Below are positions 19,164-29,628 of a stretch of 64,000 nucleotides of DNA, one piece after another. The stretch comes from an uncultured Pelagibacteraceae bacterium. Lineage in GTDB: Bacteria; Pseudomonadota; Alphaproteobacteria; Pelagibacterales; Pelagibacteraceae. The stretch covers positions 1-64,000 of the forward strand of contig CACLEJ010000005.1 in NCBI GenBank assembly GCA_902605865.1, written 5' to 3'. A program made the translations under genes and the position numbers. Every line of letters begins with the position of its first letter. Position 1 is the stretch's first letter. Under the pieces are notes generated by a model. That model ran no database searches. It was not told the origin of the DNA and was given only the letters and a program-made list of their open reading frames with translations.

Positions 19164-19455
19164 TGTCTTTGATTATATAGGTAGTCTCGCCTTCTTTTCC
19201 AAATAAAAACTTTTCTCTTATTAATATTTCTATGAAATCTAGATCAATATTTTCTGTTAAAAGTGAATTTTTGTGCTCTAAATCTTCTATTTTGCTATTT
19301 AGAGTAATTTGCTCGTTTTTAAGTTGCTCATATATGTCTTTCTTTTCCATGTAAGAAATGAGACCTCTGTCACCATCTAATAAATTAAAGAAAAAATAGA
19401 TAAACAAGAATGTGATGATAAGAATAAAATAGTTCTTTTTTAATTTTTCTATCAT
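19147..19455 (-). CDS. ftsB: Septum formation initiator, FtsB/DivIC family
   Basis: A small bitopic division protein of 102 aa. A short basic N terminus precedes a transmembrane helix at about 9-27 and then a coiled coil at about 35-75 ([25 protein letters not shown]). This is the topology of FtsB, which bridges FtsL and FtsQ in the divisome and activates septal peptidoglycan synthesis. The position directly behind eno is shared with many proteobacteria. Sequence identity in this family is weak, so the call rests on topology and context. Confidence 0.87.
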   Translation of the reverse strand: MIEKLKKNYFILIITFLFIYFFFNLLDGDRGLISYMEKKDIYEQLKNEQITLNSKIEDLEHKNSLLTENIDLDFIEILIREKFLFGKEGETTYIIKDNGNQK

Positions 19456-20714
19456 TAATCAATTTTATTCATTTTGGATGATCTACCAAGATCTTCTTCA
19501 ATACGAATTAGTTGGTTATATTTTGCTATTCTTTCTGATCTAGCAAGAGATCCTGTTTTGATTTGATTTGAATTGGTACCTACTGCTAAATCAGCAATAA
19601 ATGTATCTTCGGTATCACCAGATCTATGTGAGATGATTGTTTTAAAACCAATAAGTTGAGCAAATTTTATTACCTCTAACGTCTCGGTTACAGTTCCAAT
19701 TTGGTTCAATTTTATTAAAATACTATTTGCAGATAAGTTTAGAAAGCCTATTTTTAATCTTTCAAGATTAGTTACAAAAAGATCATCACCTATTATTTGT
19801 GTTTTATTTCTTGTTCCATTTACAAATTTTGACCATGCCTTCCAATCATCTTCACCAAATGGGTCCTCAATTGATTTAATTTGATATTTTTTAATAAGTT
19901 GTAAGTATTTTTTAATTGATTGATCAACACTTATGTAATTTTTAGAATGAATTGAATATTTGCCTTTTTTAATTAATTCATTTGCTGCAACATCTAAACA
20001 AATTGATATATCTTTACCATTTTTAAAACCTGATTTTTTTATAGCTTGAACTATAAGTTTTAATGCACTTTCATTATCACTTATCATTGGTGCAAAACCT
20101 CCTTCATCACCTACATTAATAGAGTGACCAGCTTTTTTTAATAATATTTTTAAATTGTTAATTACTAAAAAACACATTCTGACAGCATCATTAAATGATT
20201 TTGCTTTATCAGGTCTAATCATAAACTCTTGTATTCTAAGGCCATTATCAGCATGTGCACCTCCATTAATAATATTCATTAAAGGAAAGGGTAGTTTAAA
20301 ATTTTTTTTAACAATAAAATTTTTATATAAAGGTATTTTTTTAACTTTTGCCGATAGTTTTTTTGCAGCCATTGATACAGCCAATATTGTATTCGCACCT
20401 AACTTTGTTTTTTGTTTAGTTCCATCTAATTTAATAAGAATACTATCTATTCTTTCTTGGTCATGGATGTTTTGATTTTTTAATTTTTTTGAAATTAATT
20501 TATTAACAGTTGCAACTGGTATTAAAACACTTTTTCCTAAGTATTTTTTATTACTCTTATCTCTTTTTTCATACGCCTCAAAAGTTCCTGTTGAAGCGCC
20601 TGAGGGACAAATTGCTGACGCACTTAAATTATTTGAAAATACTTCAGCCTCAATGGTGGGATTTCCTCTACTATCATAAACCTGTCTGGCTACAACTCGA
20701 TGTATTTTACTCAT
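19455..20714 (-). CDS. eno: Enolase
   Basis: Interconverts 2-phosphoglycerate and phosphoenolpyruvate. The substrate loop SGASTG is at about residue 38. GDEGGFAP carries the catalytic Glu, the Mg2+ Asp/Glu residues lie in SIEDPFGEDDW and IGDDLF, and the C-terminal part has LIKLNQIGTVTE and SHRSGDTEDTFIADLAVG. At 419 aa it is of standard size. It shares one base with the ftsB start. kdsA, which uses PEP, lies 49 bases upstream. Confidence 0.98.
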   Translation of the reverse strand: MSKIHRVVARQVYDSRGNPTIEAEVFSNNLSASAICPSGASTGTFEAYEKRDKSNKKYLGKSVLIPVATVNKLISKKLKNQNIHDQERIDSILIKLDGTKQKTKLGANTILAVSMAAKKLSAKVKKIPLYKNFIVKKNFKLPFPLMNIINGGAHADNGLRIQEFMIRPDKAKSFNDAVRMCFLVINNLKILLKKAGHSINVGDEGGFAPMISDNESALKLIVQAIKKSGFKNGKDISICLDVAANELIKKGKYSIHSKNYISVDQSIKKYLQLIKKYQIKSIEDPFGEDDWKAWSKFVNGTRNKTQIIGDDLFVTNLERLKIGFLNLSANSILIKLNQIGTVTETLEVIKFAQLIGFKTIISHRSGDTEDTFIADLAVGTNSNQIKTGSLARSERIAKYNQLIRIEEDLGRSSKMNKID

Positions 20715-20763
20715 TAAAAGAATAAAGAAATTAAATTTATTAAATCAATTATCAGTTCCATTT

Positions 20764-21588
20764 TTACTTTTTAACTAAATTATCTATTTCTACAATTTGA
20801 TTAATTAACTCGTCTAATTTGTCTAATGGGACCATGTTTGGACCATCTGATGGAGCATTATCAGGGTCCTGATGTGTCTCCAAAAAAATTGCTGCAACGC
20901 CTACTGCAACTGCTGCTCTCGACAAATACTCAACAAATTCTCTTTGACCACCACTTTTTTCACCTAGACCACCAGGTTGTTGCACTGAATGAGTTCCATC
21001 AAACACTACTGGATAACCATTTTTTGCCATGATGGGAATAGACCTCATATCTGAGACCAATGTATTATAACCAAAGCTTGCTCCTCTTTCGGTCACTAAA
21101 ATATTTTCATTACCACTATCAGAAATTTTTTTGGTTACATTCACCATATCCCATGGTGCTAGGAATTGACCCTTTTTCACATTAATAATTTTATTGGTTT
21201 TAGCAGCAGCAATTAATAAATCTGTTTGTCTACAAAGAAACGCTGGTATTTGAAGAACATCTACGTGATGAGAAACTAGGGAACATTGTTCTTCATTATG
21301 TATATCAGTAAGAACGGGTACGTTAATATCTTTTTTGATTTTATCAAATACAGGCAGGGAGTTTTCTAAACCAGCTCCTCTTTTGCCTTTCAAGCTTGTT
21401 CTGTTAGCCTTATCAAAAGAGGTTTTATAAATAAATCCTATATTATACTTTGTTGTAATTTCTTTAATTTTACCTGCCATGTCCAAAGCATGTTGCTCGG
21501 TCTCAAGTTGACAAGGACCAGATATTAAACAAATTTTATTTTTGTTTGAAATTTGTATACCGTTACAATTAACTATTTTATTTTCCAT
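20764..21588 (-). CDS. kdsA: 3-deoxy-D-manno-octulosonate 8-phosphate synthase
   Basis: Condenses PEP and arabinose 5-phosphate to Kdo-8-phosphate for the LPS inner core. Family features include ISGPCQLE near the N terminus, [11 protein letters not shown], the LTDIHNEEQ motif, and [13 protein letters not shown] in the middle. The 274-aa length is normal. Its start overlaps the pyrG stop by 11 bases. With lpxA, lpxD, lpxI, lpxB and bamA elsewhere in the window it shows a conventional Gram-negative outer membrane. Confidence 0.97.
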   Translation of the reverse strand: MENKIVNCNGIQISNKNKICLISGPCQLETEQHALDMAGKIKEITTKYNIGFIYKTSFDKANRTSLKGKRGAGLENSLPVFDKIKKDINVPVLTDIHNEEQCSLVSHHVDVLQIPAFLCRQTDLLIAAAKTNKIINVKKGQFLAPWDMVNVTKKISDSGNENILVTERGASFGYNTLVSDMRSIPIMAKNGYPVVFDGTHSVQQPGGLGEKSGGQREFVEYLSRAAVAVGVAAIFLETHQDPDNAPSDGPNMVPLDKLDELINQIVEIDNLVKK

Positions 21589-23200
21589 TAAAAGATTTTG
21601 CAGCTTTAATAAATGAAGAGAATAAAGGATGAGGATTCAAAGGTCTAGATTTAAATTCTGGATGAAATTGAACTCCAATAAACCATGGATGATTTTTAAG
21701 TTCAATAATTTCAGGTAATTGATTGTCAGGAGAAATTCCTGAAAACATCAAGCCTTTTTTTTCAAATTTTTGCATTAAATTTATATTGACCTCATATCTA
21801 TGTCTGTGTCTCTCTTTAATCATGTTGGATTTATAGATATTTTTTATGGCAGAATTATTTCTTAGTTTTGCCTCATATAGACCTAATCTCATTGTTCCTC
21901 CAAGATTTTTATCAGTTCCTTTTATAATTTTTCCATCTTTGCTCCATTCATCAATTAATCCTATTACGGGAAAACAATTGTTATCTAGTTCACTAGAGCC
22001 AGCTTTTTTAATTTTAAGAATATTTCTTGCAAATTCAATCATTGCCATTTGCATTCCAAAACAAATACCAAGAAAAGGTATTTTTCTCTCTCTTGCATAT
22101 CTGATTGCTTCAATTTTTCCTTCCGTTCCTCTTTTACCAAACCCTCCAGGTATCAATATTCCTGATACATTCTTTAATTTTGATTTAATTTCTTTTGATC
22201 TAAGTTTATCTGATTCAACTCTTACCAAGTTAACTTTAACTTTATTTGAAATTCCACCATGCGTAAGAGCTTCATCAAGTGATTTATAAGCATCTTTTAA
22301 GTTTACATATTTGCCTATCACAGCAATATTTACTGTTCTTTTTGTTTTTAAAACTATATTTGTAATTTTTTTCCAAGGGAGCAAGTTTGGTTTTTTTCTA
22401 GATTTTATTTTAAAAAATTTTAAAACCTGCTTATCTAATTTCTGATTAAAGAAACTTATTGGGGCTTCATAAATAGTTTTTACATCAACTGTTTCTATAA
22501 CATTAGCAATATCGACATTACAAAATAAGGATATTTTTCTTCTTTGATCTAAAGGAATAGACTGTTGAGATCTACAGATCACTATATCTGGTTGAATTCC
22601 TATACTTCTTAATTCTTTAACAGAATGTTGTGTTGGCTTTGTTTTAATTTCATCTGAAGATTTTAAAAATGGAACAAATGTTAAATGAATAAATAATGAT
22701 TTTGATCTACCATTATCATTTGAAAACTGTCTTATAGCTTCTAAAAATGGTAAACTCTCAATATCTCCAACTGTTCCTCCAATTTCACAAATTACAAAAT
22801 CTTCATTTGTTATATCTTTTTTTATAAACTCTTTAATTCTATTTGTAACATGTGGAATAACTTGAACTGTTTTTCCAAGATAACCTCCTCTTCTCTCTTT
22901 TTTTATGATATCACTATAAATTCTACCTGTAGTAATGTTGTCAGATTGTTTGGCTGAGATATTTGTAAATCTTTCGTAATGTCCTAAATCTAAATCTGTT
23001 TCAGCGCCATCATCAGTTACAAAAACTTCACCATGTTGAAATGGACTCATTGTTCCAGGATCAACATTTAAATATGGATCCATTTTTCTTATTCTTACCT
23101 TATAACCTTGTGATCTTAGCAAATATCCTAGTGATGCTGATGATAAACCTTTACCAAGTGATGAAACCACGCCGCCAGTGACAAATATATATCGCGCCAT
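21578..23200 (-). CDS. pyrG: CTP synthase
   Basis: Makes CTP from UTP, ATP and glutamine. The N-terminal synthetase domain opens with the P-loop [17 protein letters not shown] and has the [30 protein letters not shown] region. The C-terminal glutamine amidotransferase has the nucleophile in GICFGMQMA and the partner His/Glu in VQFHPEF. The length of 540 aa is typical. The pyrG-kdsA-eno order is common in proteobacteria. Confidence 0.98.
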   Translation of the reverse strand: MARYIFVTGGVVSSLGKGLSSASLGYLLRSQGYKVRIRKMDPYLNVDPGTMSPFQHGEVFVTDDGAETDLDLGHYERFTNISAKQSDNITTGRIYSDIIKKERRGGYLGKTVQVIPHVTNRIKEFIKKDITNEDFVICEIGGTVGDIESLPFLEAIRQFSNDNGRSKSLFIHLTFVPFLKSSDEIKTKPTQHSVKELRSIGIQPDIVICRSQQSIPLDQRRKISLFCNVDIANVIETVDVKTIYEAPISFFNQKLDKQVLKFFKIKSRKKPNLLPWKKITNIVLKTKRTVNIAVIGKYVNLKDAYKSLDEALTHGGISNKVKVNLVRVESDKLRSKEIKSKLKNVSGILIPGGFGKRGTEGKIEAIRYARERKIPFLGICFGMQMAMIEFARNILKIKKAGSSELDNNCFPVIGLIDEWSKDGKIIKGTDKNLGGTMRLGLYEAKLRNNSAIKNIYKSNMIKERHRHRYEVNINLMQKFEKKGLMFSGISPDNQLPEIIELKNHPWFIGVQFHPEFKSRPLNPHPLFSSFIKAAKSFNGK

Positions 23201-23240
23201 GGAATTATGTTATAGCCAATGATTTGTAAAAATAAAAGTA

Positions 23241-23543
23241 TTAATTATTATTTTCTGGTAATTTAGGAGCATCATCTGCATTTTCTTCTATTTTATCAAT
23301 TACAGACGTGTTTGAAGGAAGATCTCCTCGTGAAATAATAGTTAATCCTAGACTACAAATTATGAATAACGTTGCAACAATAGCCGTTGCTTTAGTCATA
23401 AAATTCCCAGCCGACCTTGAAAACATAAAGTTATCTTGAGAAACTCCAATACCCAAAGCTCCGCCTTCAGATTTTTGGAACAAAACTAGCAATACTAGGA
23501 TTGCTGCTAATATTATATTTATAATTAATAGTATGTTTTCCAC
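23241..23543 (-). CDS. secG: Preprotein translocase subunit SecG
   Basis: Small accessory subunit of the SecYEG channel. It has two hydrophobic helices (about 4-22 and 55-72) around a loop containing LVLFQKSEGGALG, the most conserved stretch of the family, then an acidic Asn-rich tail. The length of 100 aa is normal. It sits five bases after tpiA and upstream of pyrG, an arrangement common in alphaproteobacteria. Confidence 0.94.
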   Translation of the reverse strand: MENILLIINIILAAILVLLVLFQKSEGGALGIGVSQDNFMFSRSAGNFMTKATAIVATLFIICSLGLTIISRGDLPSNTSVIDKIEENADDAPKLPENNN

Positions 23544-23548
23544 GACGC

Positions 23549-24295
23549 CTAATTAATTGATTTTTTCATTATATCAATAAATATTTTTTCATTTGTTGAA
23601 GCTCCACCAATCAAAAAACCATCAATATTATCGATTCTCATTAAATTTTTTATATTTTTTGGGTTTACAGAGCCTCCATATAAAATCTTAGATTTTGTAA
23701 ATTTTTTTGAAATCTTTAAGGTGTTTCTTATAAACGTAATATTTTTTTTTAAATTATTTTCACTAGGAATAATGCCTGTACCAATCGACCAAACAGGTTC
23801 ATAGGCAATTATAACTTGATTTAAATTCTTCAAATTTTTTAAACCTTCAAGTAATTGTTTTTTTAAAACATATTTTGTTTTATTTTTTCTTTTATCAATC
23901 AATTTTTCGCCTATGCATAAAATGACATTTAATTTTTCATTAAGTGCAGACTTAATCTTTAAATTAATTTTTTTATTATCATTTTCAGCTCTCGTTTCTG
24001 AGTGTCCAATTATAACAAACTTACCTCCTAAATCTTTAATCATCTTTGAGCTTATAGCTCCTGTGAAAGGTCCATAGTTTATTTGTGTATGACAATCTTG
24101 AGCACCAATTTTAATATTTGATTTTTTTGTTTTATCTACAAAAGATTTGATCAATGTATAAGGTGGACAATAAATAATATTGGCTTTGAGTTTCTTCGTT
24201 TTTGAATAACTTATTACTTTATTTAATGAATTAACCGACTTAACTGACCCAAACATCTTCCAATTAGCAATGAAATACATTTTATTATTTGTCAT
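23549..24295 (-). CDS. tpiA: Triosephosphate isomerase
   Basis: Interconverts dihydroxyacetone phosphate and glyceraldehyde 3-phosphate. Catalytic residues are visible: N11/K13 in FIANWKM, H98 in IIGHSETR and E166 in AYEPVWSIGTG. The phosphate-binding loop is YGGSVNPKNI. The length of 248 aa is normal. It diverges from the ppiD gene across 61 bases, which must hold two promoters. Confidence 0.97.
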   Translation of the reverse strand: MTNNKMYFIANWKMFGSVKSVNSLNKVISYSKTKKLKANIIYCPPYTLIKSFVDKTKKSNIKIGAQDCHTQINYGPFTGAISSKMIKDLGGKFVIIGHSETRAENDNKKINLKIKSALNEKLNVILCIGEKLIDKRKNKTKYVLKKQLLEGLKNLKNLNQVIIAYEPVWSIGTGIIPSENNLKKNITFIRNTLKISKKFTKSKILYGGSVNPKNIKNLMRIDNIDGFLIGGASTNEKIFIDIMKKSIN

Positions 24296-24356
24296 AAAGA
24301 TTAATATAATTTATATGTTTATTTTTTTTTAGATCAATAAATAAAGACTATAGAAT

Positions 24357-25778
24357 ATGATAAATAAATTAAGAGGTTTCTCAAATTCAAAATTAGCTGG
24401 AGTACTTGTCGGAATTATTATAATTCCATTTGTATTTTGGGGTATGGGCAGTGTTTTTAGTGGAGGTAATACTAACAATGTTGCTAAGATTAATAATCAA
24501 GCAATTTCATCAAAAGATTTTGTAAATTTTATAAACGAGTCAAGACTCACTAATGATATTATAAAAGCAAATATAGATAAAAATATTATTGAAAATATTT
24601 TATCAGAATTAGTATCTGAAAAATTGATTGAGATGGAAATTAAAGAATTAAATGTATCAATGTCAGAGGAAGCGTTGGCAAATAAAATAAGATCTAATCC
24701 AATCCTACTGGGTGATAATAAGAAGTTTTCAAGAGTTAAGTATGAAAAATTTCTATTAGAAAATAACTTAAGTGCTTCGACATTTGAAAATTCATTAAAG
24801 AAACAAGAGTTAAAAGAAAATTTATTTAATTATATTAGTGGAGGAATTAAGTCGCCTTATTTTTTAAAAAATAAAATATATATCAATGAAAATAAAAAAA
24901 TTGAGATCGAATTTTTAGATTTAGACTTAGTTCATGATAAAACTGCAACTAAATTAGAAGTTGAGGATTTCATTAAAAATAATCAAGAAATTTTAAAAAT
25001 TGATTTTATTGATGTGACTTATGCAAAAATTACTCCTAAAAATCTAATAGAAATAGATGAGTTTAATGATGAATTTTTTAAGAAAATTGATGAAATAGAA
25101 AATAATATTTTAAACGGATCAAATATTAGAGAAATTAATGAAATTTATAATTTTAAACTAAATGAAATTAATAATTTTGTCTTGAATGATGATTCTGATG
25201 AAATACTTGAAGAAATTTACTCAAAAAGAAACCAGGATAAAATACAACTAGTTGACAAAAATGATTATTATGTAATTTTTGAAATATCAAATATTAATAA
25301 AAAAATTCCAAACAAAAATGATCCAAAATTTTTAGAAATCGTTAAAAATAACGTAATTTTAAAAAAGAAATTTGAATTTAATAAAAGTCTTTTTGAGAAA
25401 ATTGACGAAAAAATATTTAATGATGATGAGTTTTTGAAATTATCAAAAGATACAAATAATATTAAGACTGTAACTATTAAAAACAGTAATGATTACGAAG
25501 TTTTTGACCCAGATTCTTTAAAACTTTTATACACATTACCAAAAGAAAGTTTCTCTTTAGTAACTGGGGAAACAAATAAAGTTTTTCTTACAAAAATTAA
25601 GAATATTTATTATGCAGATATGGAAAAAAATACTGATAATGTTAAAGAATATTCTACTAAAGCAAATAACGATATTATTAATGATGTTTATACATCCTAT
25701 GATCTATCTTTAAATTCAAAATATAAGGTAAAAATTTTCAATCAGACAATTGATAGAGTTAAAAATTATTTTAGATAA
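24357..25778 (+). CDS. ppiD: PpiD-like periplasmic chaperone (SurA N-terminal-like)
   Basis: A membrane-anchored folding factor for exported proteins. One transmembrane helix (about 13-32, AGVLVGIIIIPFVFWGMGSVF) is followed by a SurA_N-like helical chaperone region with the usual INNQAISSKDFVNFI start. At 473 aa it is shorter than typical PpiD (about 620). The parvulin core, normally marked by ASHIL and a GDLG-type motif, cannot be found; the middle is an Asn/Glu/Lys-rich stretch. It may be chaperone-only. Position between tpiA and trpE matches alphaproteobacterial ppiD. Confidence 0.82.
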   Translation: MINKLRGFSNSKLAGVLVGIIIIPFVFWGMGSVFSGGNTNNVAKINNQAISSKDFVNFINESRLTNDIIKANIDKNIIENILSELVSEKLIEMEIKELNVSMSEEALANKIRSNPILLGDNKKFSRVKYEKFLLENNLSASTFENSLKKQELKENLFNYISGGIKSPYFLKNKIYINENKKIEIEFLDLDLVHDKTATKLEVEDFIKNNQEILKIDFIDVTYAKITPKNLIEIDEFNDEFFKKIDEIENNILNGSNIREINEIYNFKLNEINNFVLNDDSDEILEEIYSKRNQDKIQLVDKNDYYVIFEISNINKKIPNKNDPKFLEIVKNNVILKKKFEFNKSLFEKIDEKIFNDDEFLKLSKDTNNIKTVTIKNSNDYEVFDPDSLKLLYTLPKESFSLVTGETNKVFLTKIKNIYYADMEKNTDNVKEYSTKANNDIINDVYTSYDLSLNSKYKVKIFNQTIDRVKNYFR

Positions 25779-27235
25779 TGTTGAATATTGATCTAAAGTT
25801 ATTCAAGAAAAATCACAAAAAAAGTAAAAATCAAGTTCTTTACCATTCGATAAAGTCAAGTGGCTTAAAAGAAATAGAAAATTTAATTAATAACTTCTTA
25901 AATGTAAGAAATAGCTTCGTATTCGAGTCTGTAGAAAAAGGTTTCATAAAAGGTAGATATACAATTTTTGGTAAAAATCCTGATAAGATTTGGGAATTTA
26001 ATAATAATAGCTGTGTTTTAAATTATGGAAATAAAAGAAAGAAATTAAGAGGAACCCCGAAAGATAATATTGAGAAAATAATCGAAAATTTTAATTTTAA
26101 AATACCAAGTGAATTACCACCAATTAGCTCAATTATTTCAGGTTATTTCTCTTATGATGCAATAAGATATATTGAGAAAATTCCAAATAGTGCAAAAGAT
26201 GACCTTAAAATTCCTGATGCAAGAATTTTGAGACCAAAAAATCTAGTTGTTTTTGATAATGTTAAAAAAAAATTATTTTTTATAGTTAATTGTTTTTTTG
26301 ATGAAAAAATCAAAAATTATCAAGCTAAGTATGACCAAATTCAAAAAGAAATAGAAGAAATGATTTTTTTAGCAAACTATAATTACAAAATAAATCAGTC
26401 AAAAACCAAGATATCCAAACCAAAAGTTAAATCAAATATCTCAAAAAAGAAATTCCTCAGCAATGTTTCAAAAGCTAAAAATTATATTAAAATAGGAGAT
26501 ATTTTTCAAGTTGTTCTAAGTCAAAGGTTCGAAACTGATCTAAATAAAGAGCCAATAGATATTTATAAAAAATTACGAATTACTAACCCTTCCCCTTTCA
26601 TGTATTTTTTTAACTTTGAAGATTTCCAAATTATAGGTGCGAGTCCTGAGATACTTGTGAGACTTAGAGATAATAAGATAACTATTAGACCTATAGCTGG
26701 TACAAGACCTAGAGGCAAAAATAAAAAAGAAGATAAATTTTATGAAAAGGATCTTTTAAAAGATAAAAAAGAGCTTTCTGAACACTTAATGCTTCTTGAT
26801 CTTGGAAGAAATGATACTGGAAAAGTTTCTAAAATTAACTCTGTTAAAGTAACCGAAAGTTTTAAGATAGAGAGATATTCACATGTAATGCACATAGTCT
26901 CCAATGTTGAAGGTGTATTTAATAAAAAATTTGGCAAATTTGACACATTATTAGCTGGTTTTCCTGCTGGGACAGTATCGGGTGCTCCTAAAATAAGAGC
27001 TATGGAAATTATTGATGAATTAGAGACAACGAGGCGAAAAGTTTATGCTGGTGGTATTGGTTATTTTTCTGCAAATGGCGATTTTGATACTTGCATTGCA
27101 CTTAGAACGGCAATTTCAAAAGATAAAAAATTTTATGTACAGTCTGGAGCAGGAATTGTTGCTGATAGTAAACCAATTAATGAATTTAAAGAAACAGTAA
27201 ATAAAGCAAAAGCTTTAATTAAGGCTTTGGAGTAA
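25778..27235 (+). CDS. trpE: Anthranilate synthase component I
   Basis: Converts chorismate to anthranilate with ammonia supplied by TrpG, the first step of tryptophan synthesis. The chorismate-binding domain shows IIGASPEILVRL, PIAGTRPRGK, LMLLDLGRNDTG and FPAGTVSGAPK. The N-terminal Trp-feedback region has FVFESVEKG in place of the common LLES form, keeping the Ser. The length of 485 aa is normal. The ATG overlaps the ppiD stop (TAATG), so there is no room for a leader-peptide attenuator directly ahead of it. Confidence 0.96.
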   Translation: MLNIDLKLFKKNHKKSKNQVLYHSIKSSGLKEIENLINNFLNVRNSFVFESVEKGFIKGRYTIFGKNPDKIWEFNNNSCVLNYGNKRKKLRGTPKDNIEKIIENFNFKIPSELPPISSIISGYFSYDAIRYIEKIPNSAKDDLKIPDARILRPKNLVVFDNVKKKLFFIVNCFFDEKIKNYQAKYDQIQKEIEEMIFLANYNYKINQSKTKISKPKVKSNISKKKFLSNVSKAKNYIKIGDIFQVVLSQRFETDLNKEPIDIYKKLRITNPSPFMYFFNFEDFQIIGASPEILVRLRDNKITIRPIAGTRPRGKNKKEDKFYEKDLLKDKKELSEHLMLLDLGRNDTGKVSKINSVKVTESFKIERYSHVMHIVSNVEGVFNKKFGKFDTLLAGFPAGTVSGAPKIRAMEIIDELETTRRKVYAGGIGYFSANGDFDTCIALRTAISKDKKFYVQSGAGIVADSKPINEFKETVNKAKALIKALE

Positions 27236-27238
27236 AAG

Positions 27239-27802
27239 ATGAAAATAATTTTAATTGATAATTACGATAGTTTCACATTCAATTTATATCACTATCTTTC
27301 ATCCTTTTCTAAAGTAGATGTTTATAGAAATGATAAAGTAGATCATCATTCTATTTTAAAAAAAGGGTATAACAAAATTGTAATATCTCCAGGTCCTGGA
27401 AACCCCAATCAAGCTGGAAACTGTTTAAAGATAGTAAAAAATTTATATAAAAAAATGCCAATACTTGGTGTTTGCTTAGGTCATCAAATTATTGGTCAAG
27501 TATTTGGTTCAAAGATAATTCAAGCTAAAAAACTTGTACATGGAAAAACAAGTAATATTAAAAATAAAAAAATTGGTATTTTAAAAAATTTACCAAAAAA
27601 CTTCTTAGCTACCAGATATCATAGTTTAGTAATTGATAGCAAATCCTTATCTAAAGATTTAAAAATTACATCTAGTACATCTGATGGGACAATAATGGGT
27701 GTTATGCATAAAGAATACAAAATCCATGGAGTTCAATTTCATCCTGAAAGTATCAAAACAAAATATGGTTTAAAAATTTTAGAGAACTTTGTAAAAGAGT
27801 AA
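27239..27802 (+). CDS. trpG: Anthranilate synthase component II (glutamine amidotransferase)
   Basis: Class I amidotransferase feeding ammonia to TrpE. It begins with the family motif LIDNYDSFTFNL. The nucleophile C79 is in GVCLGHQ and the triad is completed by H168/E170 in QFHPES. The oxyanion loop is ISPGPGNP. At 187 aa it is a stand-alone domain, not fused to TrpD. It lies three bases after trpE and two bases before trpD. A shared role as PabA in folate synthesis is possible, as in several bacteria. Confidence 0.96.
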   Translation: MKIILIDNYDSFTFNLYHYLSSFSKVDVYRNDKVDHHSILKKGYNKIVISPGPGNPNQAGNCLKIVKNLYKKMPILGVCLGHQIIGQVFGSKIIQAKKLVHGKTSNIKNKKIGILKNLPKNFLATRYHSLVIDSKSLSKDLKITSSTSDGTIMGVMHKEYKIHGVQFHPESIKTKYGLKILENFVKE

Positions 27803-27804
27803 AA

Positions 27805-28797
27805 ATGGATCATTTTTTAGAAAAGCTCAGAAACAAAATAAATTTAAATTTTGATGAGAGTAAAAGTGCATTTAAGATTTTAATGAATGGTGAGGCAAAT
27901 GATCAACAAATTTATGATTTTTTAACTTTATTGTCCGATAAAGGTGAGGTTTCAGATGAAATAGCTGGAGGTGTATATATATTGAGAGATAAGTCAAAAA
28001 GAGTGAAAGCTGAAAATTGCATTGATACTTGTGGTACTGGTGGAGATGGAAAAGATACTCTAAATATTTCAACAGCATCAGCGCTTTTGTTAGCAAGCAT
28101 GGGTGTAAAAGTTGCAAAGCATGGAAATAAAGCAGTTTCATCTAAATGTGGGTCAGCTGACGTTCTTGAAGCCTTAAATATAAATATCAACTTGGAACCA
28201 AATCAAATCGAGGAACAGATTGAAAATAACAATTTTGGCTTCATGTTCGCTCCAAATTACCACTCAGCAATGAAATATGTTGGTCCAACAAGAAAAAAAA
28301 TTGGAAAAAGGACTATTTTTAATATGATAGGTCCATTAAGTAGCCCGGCGCTTGTTGAAAGGCAGGTAATTGGTGTTTTTGATAATAAACTTCTAAAAGT
28401 TTTTGCAAATGCACTAAAAAATCTAAATTTAAAATTTGCATGGATTGTAAATAGTGAGGATGGTCTAGATGAAATATCACCTTACGCTAAAACTAATGTT
28501 GTGCAACTGAAGAACAATCAAATATCTGAGTTTATTATTGATCCAAATGAGTTAAATGTTAATGCTGATAATTTTGAAAATTTAGTAGGAGATGATGCTA
28601 AATTTAATTCTGATAAAATTTTAAATATTTTTCAAGGAGAAGATAATGATTTTTCAAAAGCAGTATGTCTAAATGCTGCAGCAGGATTAATAGTTTCCGA
28701 AAAATATGATGATTTTAAAATTGCTTATAATTATACCAGAGGGTTTATTAAATCTGGAGCTGCATTCAAATATGTAAAAAATATACAGAATGTCTGA
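27805..28797 (+). CDS. trpD: Anthranilate phosphoribosyltransferase
   Basis: Transfers phosphoribose from PRPP to anthranilate. The PRPP/anthranilate site appears as DTCGTGGDGKDTLNIST and KHGNKAVSSKCGSADVLEAL, and the second anthranilate site region is FMFAPNYHSAMKYVGP. At 330 aa it has normal length. Its stop overlaps the trpC start by eight bases. trpF, trpB and trpA are not in the window, so the pathway is split as is usual in alphaproteobacteria. Confidence 0.97.
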   Translation: MDHFLEKLRNKINLNFDESKSAFKILMNGEANDQQIYDFLTLLSDKGEVSDEIAGGVYILRDKSKRVKAENCIDTCGTGGDGKDTLNISTASALLLASMGVKVAKHGNKAVSSKCGSADVLEALNININLEPNQIEEQIENNNFGFMFAPNYHSAMKYVGPTRKKIGKRTIFNMIGPLSSPALVERQVIGVFDNKLLKVFANALKNLNLKFAWIVNSEDGLDEISPYAKTNVVQLKNNQISEFIIDPNELNVNADNFENLVGDDAKFNSDKILNIFQGEDNDFSKAVCLNAAAGLIVSEKYDDFKIAYNYTRGFIKSGAAFKYVKNIQNV

Positions 28798-29581
28798 AAA
28801 TATTCTTAAAAAAATAATTGATCAAAAAAAGATTAAAATTGAAAAATTAAAAAGTGAAATTGATATTAAGAACTTGATAGAATCAATTAATGAAAAGGAT
28901 GTTTTTTTTGATTTTAAGAAAAAAATACAAACTAATAACTCAGAAAATAAGATATCTGTAATTGCTGAAATAAAAAAAGCTAGTCCATCTGCAGGTATTT
29001 TGATAGATAATTACGACCCTGTAAAAATTGCAAATATATATAACTCTAAGAACGTTACTTGTTTGTCTGTATTAACTGAGGAAGACTTTTTTTTAGGAAA
29101 TTTATCTCATATTTCTGAAATTAAAAAAAAAATTGAATTACCTATTCTTTGTAAAGATTTTTTTGTTGATAAATTTCAAGTGCCTTTGGCAAAAAGTTAT
29201 GGTGCTGATGCAGTCCTGATTATATTAGCCGGTATTTCTGAAAAAACTGCAGATGAAATTTACGAGGAAGCTTTAAAACATAATATGAGTGTAATTGTTG
29301 AGGTTCATACTGTTGAGGAAGCAGAAAAATCAGTAAAATATCCTGATGCTTTGATTGGAATAAATAACCGAAACCTGAAAACTCTTAAAACTGAGATAAA
29401 TACAACTTATGATATATATAATGTTGTATCAAACCACTCTTCACCTCTAATTTCTGAGAGTGGTCTAAAAACAAAGGATGAGTTGCTTGAAATAAAAAAC
29501 AGGACCTCTATCAGCTGTTTTTTAATTGGTGAATCACTTTTAAAAAACTTGGAAAATAATAATATTTTTTCTCTTTTATAG
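28790..29581 (+). CDS. trpC: Indole-3-glycerol-phosphate synthase
   Basis: Closes the indole ring in tryptophan synthesis. This TIM-barrel enzyme shows VIAEIKKASPSAG, with catalytic Glu and Lys, and LCKDFFVDKFQV. GINNRNLKT and LISESGLKT lie at later strand ends and LIGESL near the C terminus. The 263-aa length is standard and there is no TrpF fusion. It is the last gene of trpEGDC; lexA follows after 84 bases, where moaC and moeA stand in many relatives. Confidence 0.97.
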   Translation: MSENILKKIIDQKKIKIEKLKSEIDIKNLIESINEKDVFFDFKKKIQTNNSENKISVIAEIKKASPSAGILIDNYDPVKIANIYNSKNVTCLSVLTEEDFFLGNLSHISEIKKKIELPILCKDFFVDKFQVPLAKSYGADAVLIILAGISEKTADEIYEEALKHNMSVIVEVHTVEEAEKSVKYPDALIGINNRNLKTLKTEINTTYDIYNVVSNHSSPLISESGLKTKDELLEIKNRTSISCFLIGESLLKNLENNNIFSLL

Positions 29582-29628
29582 AAATTTTCCGCAATTTTTA
29601 TAGCATTTTAGCTGTTGTATAAATTAAG

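Noticed and set aside
25740-25800. Trp leader-peptide attenuator or riboswitch before trpE
   Set aside because: trpE starts within the stop codon of ppiD. There is no spacer, no run of Trp codons and no terminator hairpin.
27872-28190. Two minus-strand ORFs inside trpD
   Set aside because: Both are antisense shadows of the conserved phosphoribosyltransferase and have no recognisable domain.
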